A DNA stretch of 58,642 nt from positions 1 through 58,642 of the forward strand of contig CASEFP010000031.1 in assembly GCA_949287225.1 (NCBI GenBank), read 5' to 3'. The position numbers were made by a program, and so were the translations under genes. This document shows, piece after piece, positions 8,818 through 16,608 of the stretch. Each line of letters starts with the position of its first letter. Within the stretch, counting starts at the first letter, position 1. Under the pieces are notes generated by a model, which was given only the letters and a program-made list of their open reading frames with translations, had not been told where the DNA came from and did not search any database. The DNA is from an uncultured Lentisphaeria bacterium (GTDB taxonomy: Bacteria > Verrucomicrobiota > Lentisphaeria > Victivallales > UBA1829).

Positions 8818-8899
8818 TTCGGAAGACTTTCTTTTTTCGCAAATCGGGTTATATTTTGCGGAAAATGAAAACATCCAGGCCGGAATCGGGAGGAAAACG

Positions 8900-9553
8900 A
8901 TGGGGGCATTGAAAGAGAAACGCATGGAAAAGTTCCGTAACGCGGATCTTTATCTGGTCATTACCGAAGAGTTTACGGCGGGGCGCGGAACCCTGCGCGT
9001 TCTGGAGGAGGCCGCCGACGCGGGCATCCGCCTTGTGCAGCTCCGGGAAAAGCATATTACAAAAAAGGAGCTTTTTTCTCTTGCGGAACAGTTCCGGAAG
9101 ATCTGCGACCGCTATGACATCACGATGATCATGAACGATCATATCGACATCGCGCTCCTGACCGGCGCGGACGGCGTGCATCTCGGACAGGACGACCTTC
9201 CGCTGGAACAGGCAGTGAAGCTCGCACCCGAACTCATCATCGGCCGTTCGACCCACTCGCGCGAACAGGCGCTGGAGGCGGAGGCGCAGGGAGCCGCTTA
9301 TCTGAATCTCGGCCCGATCTATCCGACACAGACCAAAAGCACACCGGTCAAACCGCTCGGCATTGCAATCGTCAGAGAGGCGGGACCGCTTCTTCACATC
9401 CCCTTCACCGTGATGGGGGGGATCAAGGAGCGCCACATCCCGGAACTGCTCGCCGCGGGAGCCAAATACATCGCGATGGTCACGGAAATCACGCAGGCGC
9501 CCGACATCGGGGCGCGCGTCCGGCATCTCCGCTCTCTCTGGGGGAAACGCTGA
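8900..9553 (+). CDS. thiE: Thiamine-phosphate synthase
   Basis: 217 residues, normal for ThiE, which joins HMP pyrophosphate and the thiazole phosphate to give thiamine phosphate in the cytoplasm. Family motifs are present: VQLREK (phosphate and metal site), MNDHIDIAL, GADGVHLGQDDLP, GRSTHS, LGPIYPTQTKS and VMGGI. The start at 8900 is set by GGGAGG at a spacing of about 6. It stands alone on the plus strand, away from thiL (12862-13764) and thiC (23492-24808). A TATATT at 8850-8855 could be its -10, but no convincing -35 was found. The 57-bp leader is too short for a TPP riboswitch. Confidence 0.93.
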   Translation: MGALKEKRMEKFRNADLYLVITEEFTAGRGTLRVLEEAADAGIRLVQLREKHITKKELFSLAEQFRKICDRYDITMIMNDHIDIALLTGADGVHLGQDDLPLEQAVKLAPELIIGRSTHSREQALEAEAQGAAYLNLGPIYPTQTKSTPVKPLGIAIVREAGPLLHIPFTVMGGIKERHIPELLAAGAKYIAMVTEITQAPDIGARVRHLRSLWGKR

Positions 9554-9571
9554 GCGGAGTGCGCAAACATA

Positions 9572-11668
9572 TCATCTGTTTTCCAGCGCCCGGATCCGGT
9601 CGCGCAGCTGGGCGGCGCGCTCGAATTCGAGATTGTCGGCGGCTTCGAGCATCTCCCGTTCGAGTTCGGCGAGAATCTCCTCGAAATCGAGTCCTTCGAG
9701 ATCCGGTGTGTCCGCACGTGTAACTTTTCCCTTCTTCCCGGCGCGCCCGGAAGCGGATTTTTTCCCGTAGGAGGCGCGCTCCTCCCGGACGGCGAACGCG
9801 GCGGTTTCCGCGTCGAATTCGCGTGTTCCCCTGCTCGTTCCGGCGGATGTTTTTTCCCTTCCTTTCGAAGAGAGCCCCATGACGTCGGTAATCGTCTCGC
9901 GCGAAGCCTTGATGATCGTCCGGGGCGTGATATGGTGTTCCCGGTTGTATTCGGACTGCTTCTTCCGGCGCTCCTCGGTGGTGTCGATCAGCGACTTCAT
10001 GCTGTCGGTGATGACATCGCCGTAGAGAATCACCTTGCCGTCGGCGTTCCGCGCGGCGCGACCGGCCACCTGGATCAGCGAGCGCGAGGAGCGCAGGAAC
10101 CCCTCCTTGTCCGCATCGAGAATCGCGACAAGCCGGATCTCCGGCAGGTCGATTCCCTCGCGCAGGAGATTGATCCCGACGATGCAGTCGAAATCGCCGC
10201 GCTTGAGTTCGGATAGAATGCGGACACGTTCGATCACGTCGATCTCCGAATGCAGGTATTTCACCCGGAGCCCGAGTTCGCAGAGATAATCGGAGAGCCG
10301 TTCGGCGCTCTTTTTGGTCAGCGTCGCGATCAGCGATCTTCCGCCGTGCTCGGTGCATTTGCGGATCTCCTCGATCACGTCGTCCACCTGTCCTTCGAGT
10401 CTGCGCACCTCCACCGGCGGATCGAGCAGTCCGGTCGGGCGGACGACCTGTTCGACGACCCGTCCGCCGGAGAGCTCCAGCTCGTAACTTCCCGGCGTGG
10501 CCGAGACGAAGATCACATCGCCGAGCAGCGACTGGAACTCCTCGAACTTGAGCGGGCGGTTGTCCAGCGCGGACGGAAGGCGGAACCCGTGGTCCACAAG
10601 GGTCTGCTTCCGGCTGCGGTCCGCCTTGTACATCGCCTGCAGCTGCGGAATCGTCACATGCGATTCGTCGATGATCATGATGTAGTCCTTCGGGAAGAAG
10701 TCGAGCAGGCAGAACGGGCGAGAACCGGGCGCGCGGCCGCCGAGATGGCGCGAATAGTTCTCGATCCCGGAGCAGTAGCCGATCTCGCGCATCATTTCGA
10801 CGTCATAGTTCACGCGCTGATAGAGGCGCTGCGCCTCGACGAGCTTCCCCTGGGACTCGAACCATTTCACCTGCGCACGCATTTCGGCAAGAATCCCCTC
10901 CATTGCGGCGTTGATCCTCTCCTGCGGCATCACGAAATGGCGGGCGGGGAAGATCATCACGCGTTCCGGGCGGGATTTGACGCGCCCTGTGAGCAGTTCG
11001 CAGCGGGAGAGCGAGTCAATCGAGTCGCCCCAGAACTCCACGCGGACATACTCCTCCTTCTGGGCAAGATAGATGTCCACGCAGTCTCCGCGCACCCGGA
11101 ACTGCCCGCGTTCCGGCGAGACGTCGTTGCGCTCGAACTGCACTTCGACCAGCTTGCGGAGGAGATCATTCCGGTCGAGCGTCATGCCGACGCTCAGGGG
11201 AATGCACATCTCCTCGTAGTCCTCGCGCGCGGTCAAGCCGTAGATGCACGAGACGCTGGCGACCGCCATCACGTCGCGCCGCTCCAGAAGCGATGCCGTC
11301 GCGGAGAGCCGGAGCCGTTCGATGTTCTCGTTGATGCTGGCGTCCTTCGCGATATAGGTGTCGGTCTGCGGGATGTAGGATTCCGGCAGATAGTAGTCAT
11401 AGTAGCTGATGAAGTATTCGACCGCGTTGTTCGGCAGGAACGACTTGAACTCGCTGTACAGCTGCGCCGCCAGCGTCTTGTTGTGGGAGAGCACCAGCGC
11501 GGGGCGGTTCACGGCGGCAAGCACGTTCGCCAGCGTGAAGGTCTTGCCGGAGCCGGTCACGCCGAGGAGCGTCTGATAGCGCCGCCCTTCGCGCAGCCCC
11601 TGCACGAGCTCGCGGATCGCCTGCGGCTGATCGCCGGCGGGTTTGTATTCCGAAACCAGTTCAAACAT
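9572..11668 (-). CDS. uvrB: Excinuclease ABC subunit B
   Basis: 698 residues, within the usual UvrB length. UvrB is the damage-verifying helicase-like subunit that receives DNA from UvrA and recruits UvrC in nucleotide excision repair. Visible are the N-terminal GDQPQAI, Walker A GVTGSGKT (36-43), the beta-hairpin region rich in Tyr (YFISYYDYYLPESYIPQTD), DESH (Walker B), the later helicase motifs (GINLLREGIDLPE, QVAGRAARNADG) and a C-terminal UVR domain (LEREMLEAADNLEFERAAQLRDRI). A basic linker of about 55 residues separates helicase core and UVR domain. The start overlaps the preceding epimerase gene by 8 bp. Last gene of the thiL operon. Confidence 0.97.
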   Translation of the reverse strand: MFELVSEYKPAGDQPQAIRELVQGLREGRRYQTLLGVTGSGKTFTLANVLAAVNRPALVLSHNKTLAAQLYSEFKSFLPNNAVEYFISYYDYYLPESYIPQTDTYIAKDASINENIERLRLSATASLLERRDVMAVASVSCIYGLTAREDYEEMCIPLSVGMTLDRNDLLRKLVEVQFERNDVSPERGQFRVRGDCVDIYLAQKEEYVRVEFWGDSIDSLSRCELLTGRVKSRPERVMIFPARHFVMPQERINAAMEGILAEMRAQVKWFESQGKLVEAQRLYQRVNYDVEMMREIGYCSGIENYSRHLGGRAPGSRPFCLLDFFPKDYIMIIDESHVTIPQLQAMYKADRSRKQTLVDHGFRLPSALDNRPLKFEEFQSLLGDVIFVSATPGSYELELSGGRVVEQVVRPTGLLDPPVEVRRLEGQVDDVIEEIRKCTEHGGRSLIATLTKKSAERLSDYLCELGLRVKYLHSEIDVIERVRILSELKRGDFDCIVGINLLREGIDLPEIRLVAILDADKEGFLRSSRSLIQVAGRAARNADGKVILYGDVITDSMKSLIDTTEERRKKQSEYNREHHITPRTIIKASRETITDVMGLSSKGREKTSAGTSRGTREFDAETAAFAVREERASYGKKSASGRAGKKGKVTRADTPDLEGLDFEEILAELEREMLEAADNLEFERAAQLRDRIRALENR

Positions 11669-12434
11669 GTTCCTGCAATCCTTTTCTGCAAAACAGACCG
11701 GGAACGCCTTCGTCGAGCATGTCGCGGATGATCTCCTCGACGCCGCGCACCGGACGCCAGTTAAAATACTCCGTCAAACGGCCCGTGTCCAGCGAGAAAA
11801 CGGGAATTTCCCTCCGGCTTTCGTCATCGGTGATCCGCAGGACGTTTCCGGAGGCGCACTCGCAGACGGCGGTCAGCTCCAGCAGCGAAACGCTCGCGCG
11901 CGGCCCGCCGGACACATGATACAGCCCCGGGCGGAACGCTTTGATCTGTTCCGCGACCAGCGCCGCAAGATCCGCAATATGCACAAGATCGAACACCTGT
12001 TTCCCGCTGCCGCCGAAAGACACGTAGCGCAGTGTGTTTGTTCCGTGAAGATGGGCGGAGAGCCACGCGAGAGTTGTTCCCGTTCCGCCGATTTCGCAGC
12101 AGCGGTTGAGAATCACATTGTCCGGCACGCTCCGCTCCTGGAAGCGTTCCGAAATTCCCTTTGGCGAAACGCCGGGAAGCAGCTGCGTTTCCGAAAGCAG
12201 GAAACGCGTCTCGTATTCGTCGTAGTTTTCCGTAAGCAGTTTTTTCCGGTCGAGACTCCGCGCCGCATCGGCAAGAAAAACAATCCTGCCGTGAAAATCT
12301 GCCGCGGTGGTTTCCAGTTCCGATTCCGTGCCGCAGAAAACCAGCGTCTCAGAGCCGGCGGAGACGCCCGCAAGCGCCGCGCCGAGACGCTGTACAAGAA
12401 AGGCATTGGAACCCGCAACCGTAACGTTCCGCAT
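11661..12434 (-). CDS. NAD(P)-dependent epimerase/dehydratase-like protein
   Basis: 257 residues. The C-terminal half has the look of sugar-nucleotide SDRs (LYHVSGGPRASVSLLELTAV, FSLDTGRLTEYFNWRPVRGVEEIIRDML), and the middle has VILNRCCEIGGTGTTLAWL where such enzymes define the substrate pocket. The N-terminal Rossmann loop is degenerate (TVAGSNAFLVQRLG rather than TGxxGxxG), and a clear YxxxK pair is not visible. It is therefore a diverged or possibly non-catalytic member. SD-like GGGAG precedes the ATG at 12434. It sits between tsaE and uvrB in one operon, which does not indicate a substrate. Confidence 0.65.
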   Translation of the reverse strand: MRNVTVAGSNAFLVQRLGAALAGVSAGSETLVFCGTESELETTAADFHGRIVFLADAARSLDRKKLLTENYDEYETRFLLSETQLLPGVSPKGISERFQERSVPDNVILNRCCEIGGTGTTLAWLSAHLHGTNTLRYVSFGGSGKQVFDLVHIADLAALVAEQIKAFRPGLYHVSGGPRASVSLLELTAVCECASGNVLRITDDESRREIPVFSLDTGRLTEYFNWRPVRGVEEIIRDMLDEGVPGLFCRKGLQEHV

Positions 12435-12446
12435 CGGGAGGCTCCC

Positions 12447-12878
12447 TTAGCCTGGCTGTTCCACAGTAATGACGCGTTCCCCGTCGGATTCGCCGCGCCG
12501 GATGTCCACATAAACCGTATGCGGCGGGAAGAGTCCGTGAATCCGCTCCGGCCACTCGATCAGCGAGATGCCGTCCTCCGCATAGAGGAATTCGTCGATT
12601 CCGAATGCCAGCGCGGCGTCCGGATTGTCGATCCGGTAGAGGTCGAGATGAAAGAACATCCCCTTTTCAAACGGATACTCCTGCACGATCGTGAAGGTCG
12701 GGCTGGAGACCGGTTCCGTGATGCCGAGCGCCCGCGCGAATCCGGCGGCGAACACCGTTTTCCCCGCGCCGAGATCGCCGTGCAGCGCAAAAACCGAACC
12801 GGGCCGTGTCTGCGCGGCAAGCTCTGCCGCCACAGCTTTCGTCTCCTCCGGCGAGGAGGTCTTATACTGTTTCTTCAT
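12447..12878 (-). CDS. tsaE: tRNA threonylcarbamoyladenosine biosynthesis ATPase TsaE
   Basis: 143 residues, typical size. Walker A GDLGAGKT (34-41), SSPTFTIVQEY and the FHLDLYRI signature are all there. TsaE works with TsaB and TsaD to form the t6A37 modification of ANN-decoding tRNAs; its ATPase resets the complex. The start at 12878 overlaps the end of thiL by 17 bp, suggesting coupled translation. Partners TsaB and TsaD are not in this window. Confidence 0.95.
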   Translation of the reverse strand: MKKQYKTSSPEETKAVAAELAAQTRPGSVFALHGDLGAGKTVFAAGFARALGITEPVSSPTFTIVQEYPFEKGMFFHLDLYRIDNPDAALAFGIDEFLYAEDGISLIEWPERIHGLFPPHTVYVDIRRGESDGERVITVEQPG

Positions 12879-13764
12879 GGAAATGATCGAATCCTGTTTT
12901 CAGTTTGTTCTGTTTCAAATGCTCCAGACCGGAAACGGCGCCGGGCGTGCCGTCGGTGAAGCGCCCGATGCAGCTGAGCGGGGTTTCCGGGAACGGCCAC
13001 GCCGCTTCCAGTTCCTCGGAGAGCGGAGGCGGAATGGCGAAAATCAGCTCATAGTCCTCGCCGTCGCCGAGCGCGCCATCGACAGTCGCACCGCGCCGCA
13101 GGGGAATCCGGAGCGGATCCAGCACAAGCGCGCATCCGGACGCGTCGGCGACCCGTGCCGCGTCTTTCAGCAGTCCGTCGCTGACATCCATCATTGCATG
13201 CGTGAAATGTCCGGCGAGAAAACGCGCCTCCTCCAGACGCGGCCTGAACTCAAGGTGATGTCCGGAGTGGAACGAGTTGCCGAACACGCCCGTGGCATAC
13301 AGGAGATCCCCGGTTTTCGCGCCGGAGCGCAGGCAGAGTTTTTCGCGCTCGACACTCCCGAGGATCGTCAGGGAGCAGACCTCCCCCTTCGTAAAGAGCC
13401 GCGCAATATCCCCGCCGATCACGGAAACGCCGTACGCCGCCGCCGTCTCCGCGAGCGAGGCGTGAAAGTCCGTCAGCCAGATCTCATCCACGGGATTCAG
13501 CGCCAGCGTCACCAGCGCATGAGTCGGCGTTCCGCCCATCGCGGCGATGTCGCTGATGTTCCGGCGCAGCAGTTTCCGCGCGGCGTAGGCGGGCGGGCAC
13601 CCTTCCAGATAATGAACCGAGGAAATCAGCTGGTCCGCCGCCGCGAGCAGAAGACGGTCCGCTCCTGTGTCGAGGACAGCGCAGTCGTCGCCGGGCCCGA
13701 CGAGAACATCCGGCCCCTGCTGAAACATCCCGGCAAGTTTCTTCGTGAAATCTTCTTCGTTCAT
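12862..13764 (-). CDS. thiL: Thiamine-monophosphate kinase
   Basis: 300 residues. ThiL phosphorylates thiamine monophosphate to the active cofactor thiamine diphosphate. The PurM-like fold motifs are visible: GPGDDCAVL (24-31, Mg-binding Asp pair), RNISDIAAMGG, VIGGDIAR, and DVSDGLLKDA. First gene of an operon thiL-tsaE-epimerase-uvrB. A candidate promoter lies at 13792-13819. It does not neighbour thiE or thiC, so thiamine genes are scattered in this genome. Confidence 0.95.
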   Translation of the reverse strand: MNEEDFTKKLAGMFQQGPDVLVGPGDDCAVLDTGADRLLLAAADQLISSVHYLEGCPPAYAARKLLRRNISDIAAMGGTPTHALVTLALNPVDEIWLTDFHASLAETAAAYGVSVIGGDIARLFTKGEVCSLTILGSVEREKLCLRSGAKTGDLLYATGVFGNSFHSGHHLEFRPRLEEARFLAGHFTHAMMDVSDGLLKDAARVADASGCALVLDPLRIPLRRGATVDGALGDGEDYELIFAIPPPLSEELEAAWPFPETPLSCIGRFTDGTPGAVSGLEHLKQNKLKTGFDHFHEETV

Positions 13765-13791
13765 CGCGTTCTCCGTTCCTGCAATCCTGAT

Positions 13792-13819
13792 AATCTACTG
13801 ATTTTTTTCCAACCATCAA
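13792..13819 (-). promoter_or_regulatory. Candidate promoter of the thiL-tsaE-epimerase-uvrB operon
   Basis: Minus strand: -35 TTGATG (13814-13819), 16-bp spacer, -10 TAGATT (13792-13797), about 28 bases upstream of the thiL ATG. It is divergent from the promoter at 13851-13879. Confidence 0.45.
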
Positions 13820-13850
13820 ATAAAAAAGAAAAGATTTCACACTTTTTTAT

Positions 13851-13879
13851 TTGATTCCTCCCCCGGAGCGGGCTATTTT
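13851..13879 (+). promoter_or_regulatory. Promoter of the small QW-repeat protein gene, with overlapping inverted repeat
   Basis: -35 TTGATT (13851-13856), 17-bp spacer, -10 TATTTT (13874-13879). A near-palindrome CTATTTTCCGGAAAAATAG (13873-13891) covers the -10 element and could be an operator. The gene starts at 13918 after GGGAGG. Confidence 0.5.
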
Positions 13880-13917
13880 CCGGAAAAATAGAGAATCCGG
13901 CTCATCCGGGAGGCATT

Positions 13918-14454
13918 ATGAAAAAAACTCTGATCCCTGTCATTTCAGCCTTGTTTCATGTTTCCGTGCTTTTTTCCGTCTTTCCGGTTTCCGGCACACC
14001 GCTTCCGGACGCATACCGCCTGGAGGAGAGTCTGGCGCGGGAACTTTCCGGCGCGGCTGTGCGCGGCATCTGTTTTCTTGCCTCCTTTCAGAAGGAAAAC
14101 GGCTCTTTTTCCGACGATCCCGGATCCGACCGGCGGATCGCAACCCTGATCGGAAGTTTCGCACAAGACGAGCCGGAACTGATGAAGGTTCTGCAAAAAC
14201 ACCGTCCGCCGGCAAAGACGGAACCATCGGAAAAAAAAGAGAAAGCGGACGCAAAATCCGAACCGTACCGCGAACTGTCCGAACTGGTTCAGGCGCTCCG
14301 GAAAACCGAGGGAAGTGTGCTCTTTCCGGAACACTTCCGTTCCTGGCGGAACGACATGGCGAAACGTCTTCTGGAAACGCAGAACGCCGACGGCGGATGG
14401 GGAAACGCACGCGCCACATTTTACGCGCTTTGCGCCATCCGGATGATTTTCTGA
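13918..14454 (+). CDS. Small secreted protein with two prenyltransferase/squalene-cyclase-like QW motifs
   Basis: 178 residues. A Sec signal peptide is likely (basic start, hydrophobic 8-25, SGT at the end). Two motifs of the alpha-alpha toroid family are seen: QKENGSF (58-64) and QNADGGW (155-161), each preceded by a short helix (CFLAS, RLLET). Normal members have four to eight evenly spaced motifs. Here two are separated by about 97 residues with a highly charged linker (EKKEKADAKSE), so a full terpenoid-cyclase barrel cannot form. It is either a minimal repeat protein, possibly a binding module, or a remnant. Own promoter upstream; the next gene has its own promoter overlapping the stop region. 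Confidence 0.6.
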   Translation: MKKTLIPVISALFHVSVLFSVFPVSGTPLPDAYRLEESLARELSGAAVRGICFLASFQKENGSFSDDPGSDRRIATLIGSFAQDEPELMKVLQKHRPPAKTEPSEKKEKADAKSEPYRELSELVQALRKTEGSVLFPEHFRSWRNDMAKRLLETQNADGGWGNARATFYALCAIRMIF

Positions 14455-14455
14455 T

Positions 14456-14484
14456 TTGACACTTGCCGGACCGCAGAGTATTGT
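14456..14484 (+). promoter_or_regulatory. Strong sigma70-like promoter of the coiled-coil protein gene
   Basis: -35 TTGACA (14456-14461, perfect match), 17-bp spacer, -10 TATTGT (14479-14484). It starts 2 bp after the preceding stop codon. Transcription would begin near 14491, 28 bases before the ATG at 14519, with AAGGAGG between. This excludes the longer open frame starting at 14456. Confidence 0.7.
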
Positions 14485-14518
14485 ACAAACACAAACAACA
14501 GAACATAAGGAGGATGCC

Positions 14519-15022
14519 ATGCCGTTGTTCAAACACCTGATGCTTGCGGCCGTTTTCGCCGTGTCGCTCGTTTTCACAGTCAGCAGTTATGCCGATGAGA
14601 AAACAGAGGAGAAAAATCCGTTCGCCAAAGAACTTTCCGCAATCAAACGCGCGGAAAAACGGGTGCAGAAAGCCAAAAACGGAGCGGCCAAAAAACGCGC
14701 GGAAGCCAATCTGAAAAAAGAGCAGAAAAAACTCGCAACCGCCTTGAAAAACGCTTCGGCAAGATATGACAAGGAACTCAAGGAAATTGAAGAAGAGCTG
14801 AAGCGGAAAACGGAAAATGACGAGGACAAGGAAAAATACGCCGCTCAGATTGAAAAACTCGAGGCAAGAAAAGCCGCCTGCGAGGAGAAAATTGCAAAAC
14901 TGAAGGCCTTCGCCAAGACCGACGCAGCCGACGCCGGGGAAGAGGTCGACAAGAAGGACGAAAAGGCTGAACAGAAAGAAAAGAAAGACGAAAAAAAGGA
15001 AAAAAAGTCCAAGAAAAAATGA
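14519..15022 (+). CDS. Secreted Lys/Glu-rich coiled-coil protein, function unknown
   Basis: 167 residues. Signal peptide (MPLFKHLMLAAVFAVSLVF) with a probable cleavage after SSYA. The mature part is almost entirely charged and helical (KRAEKRVQKAKNGAAKKRAEA, ELKEIEEELKRK, KIEKLEARK-like heptads) and ends in a lysine-rich tail (KKEKKSKKK). The only cysteine of the mature part is in KAACEEK. No enzyme motif. The start is fixed by AAGGAGG and the promoter 14456-14484. It precedes a cardiolipin synthase gene by 18 bp, so both are probably co-transcribed. A role at the envelope, perhaps bridging or binding anionic polymers, is only a guess. Confidence 0.65.
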   Translation: MPLFKHLMLAAVFAVSLVFTVSSYADEKTEEKNPFAKELSAIKRAEKRVQKAKNGAAKKRAEANLKKEQKKLATALKNASARYDKELKEIEEELKRKTENDEDKEKYAAQIEKLEARKAACEEKIAKLKAFAKTDAADAGEEVDKKDEKAEQKEKKDEKKEKKSKKK

Positions 15023-15040
15023 CCCGGACTTTTCCTTCCG

Positions 15041-16573
15041 ATGCTTCATTTTGAACTGATCCATCTGATCTATGCCGGGATCGTCGCAGGAGCGGCGCTC
15101 CTGGTTGTCCTGCATATTCTCTTCACAATGCGCGACGATTCGGAACGCGCATCAATGTGGATTATCCTCGTGCTCTGCCTTCCGGTCGCCGGGATCGTGC
15201 TCTATCTGCTCGCGGGAATTACGCGGCGGAACACACTCGGCAGACGTATTTCGCATGCGGTCGAAGAGTTCCTCCGGAGCCGCGACGAGGCCGAACACCG
15301 CGGTCTCCGGGATTATCGCGCCGCCATGGAGCATTTTGTCAGCGACGGCGGCTCGCGGGAAAGCACCATGAACCACCGCCGGATGCTCGACGCACTGATC
15401 CGCGCCTCGCTTGAGGACCCCGCCTCGGCGTCGATGATTCCCGGCACGCTGCCGCTCTCCGGAAACAGACTCGAACTGCTCTGCGACGGCTCCGCCGCCT
15501 ACCCTGCGATGATCGAAAGCATCCGCGCCGCCCGCCACAACATCAACATGCAGACCTTCATTTTCGCGGACGACCGTTTCGGAAGGATCATGATGGGCGA
15601 GCTTCGAAAAAAAGCACTCGAGGGGGTGCAGGTCCGCATGATCTGCGACCGTTTCGGCAGTTTCAAGTCGCTTTTTTCCCTGTTCTTCCTGCCGTATCTG
15701 AAACGCACCCCGAACCTGCATGTGATCCCGTTCTCCAACACATCGCTCCTGACCCCGTGGCGGATTCAGCTCCGGAACCACAGGAAACTGCTCGTCGTCG
15801 ACGGAAAAACCGCATTCATCGGCGGGCTGAACATCAGCGAGGAAAATTTCAAATGGTTCACGAAACCCGGCAGAGAGATTCACGATTTCCACTGCCGCCT
15901 GACCGGTCCCGCGGTCGGGGAACTCCAGTATGCATTTCTCTGCGACTGGTTCTATGCGTCGCGCAACCGGGACGGCGAGGCGCTTTTCACGCGCGACTTC
16001 TTCCCGATCCCCGAGGCGCGCGGAGATTCCGTCGTCCGCACGGTTCCCAGCGGACACGGCTATCTGTTCGAGGGGTCGGAAAAGGTGTTTTTCACCGCCG
16101 CCAGCACGGCGCGGAAATCCATCTGGATCATCTCGCCTTATTTTGCGCCGTCAAAGGATTTTTCCAAGGCGCTCCGGATGGCGTCCGCGCGCGGCGTGGA
16201 CGTCCGGGTGATCGTGCCGCGCAACAACAATCACTGGTATGTCAAGATGGCGGCGCGCAGTTTCTACGAGTCGCTGACCGGCAACGGCGTGCGGGTCTTC
16301 GAACGGCTCGGAACCTTCACCCACGCCAAGGCGATGCTCGTTGACGGAGAATGGGCCTATTTCGGCTCCAGCAACTGTGATATCCGCAGCTTCCACCTGA
16401 ATTATGAGCTTGATCTTCTGATCTCGCAGGGAGATTTCCCGGAAGCACTGCACAGGCAGTTCCTGGAGGAGCTGAAGAACTCCGCGGAAATCACGCTGCG
16501 CGATCTCGCCTCGCGAAGCGTTCCGCAGAAACTTCTGGAAAGCGTCTGCGCGCTGATGACTCCCGTAATCTGA
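15041..16573 (+). CDS. cls: Cardiolipin synthase (phospholipase D family)
   Basis: 510 residues, close to ClsA. Two N-terminal transmembrane helices (about 5-28 and 38-58) precede two phospholipase D HKD motifs: HRKLLVVD (H247, K249, D254) and HAKAMLVD (H428, K430, D435), each followed by the expected GG/GSSN motif (FIGGLN, FGSSN). The enzyme condenses two phosphatidylglycerol molecules into cardiolipin and glycerol in the inner membrane. Likely expressed from the promoter upstream of the coiled-coil gene. Convergent with the debranching-enzyme gene. Confidence 0.93.
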   Translation: MLHFELIHLIYAGIVAGAALLVVLHILFTMRDDSERASMWIILVLCLPVAGIVLYLLAGITRRNTLGRRISHAVEEFLRSRDEAEHRGLRDYRAAMEHFVSDGGSRESTMNHRRMLDALIRASLEDPASASMIPGTLPLSGNRLELLCDGSAAYPAMIESIRAARHNINMQTFIFADDRFGRIMMGELRKKALEGVQVRMICDRFGSFKSLFSLFFLPYLKRTPNLHVIPFSNTSLLTPWRIQLRNHRKLLVVDGKTAFIGGLNISEENFKWFTKPGREIHDFHCRLTGPAVGELQYAFLCDWFYASRNRDGEALFTRDFFPIPEARGDSVVRTVPSGHGYLFEGSEKVFFTAASTARKSIWIISPYFAPSKDFSKALRMASARGVDVRVIVPRNNNHWYVKMAARSFYESLTGNGVRVFERLGTFTHAKAMLVDGEWAYFGSSNCDIRSFHLNYELDLLISQGDFPEALHRQFLEELKNSAEITLRDLASRSVPQKLLESVCALMTPVI

Positions 16574-16587
16574 TTCCGGATGCCGCG

Positions 16588-16603
16588 TCCGCCGCACGGC
16601 GGA
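16588..16603. terminator. GC-rich hairpin between convergent genes
   Basis: TCCGCCG (16588-16594) and CGGCGGA (16597-16603) form a 7-bp perfect inverted repeat in the 35-bp gap between cls and the debranching-enzyme gene. There is no T-run on either side, so it is at best a weak or factor-assisted bidirectional terminator. Confidence 0.35.
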
Positions 16604-16608
16604 GGTTC

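Noticed and set aside
8843-8899. TPP riboswitch upstream of thiE
   Set aside because: The gap of about 57 bp is too short and has none of the conserved TPP-element segments.
10250-11731. 493-codon plus-strand frame over uvrB
   Set aside because: UvrB is unmistakable on the minus strand; the plus frame is its mirror.
14456-14518. Upstream extension of the coiled-coil protein
   Set aside because: It would run over a near-perfect promoter and put the signal peptide in the middle of the protein.
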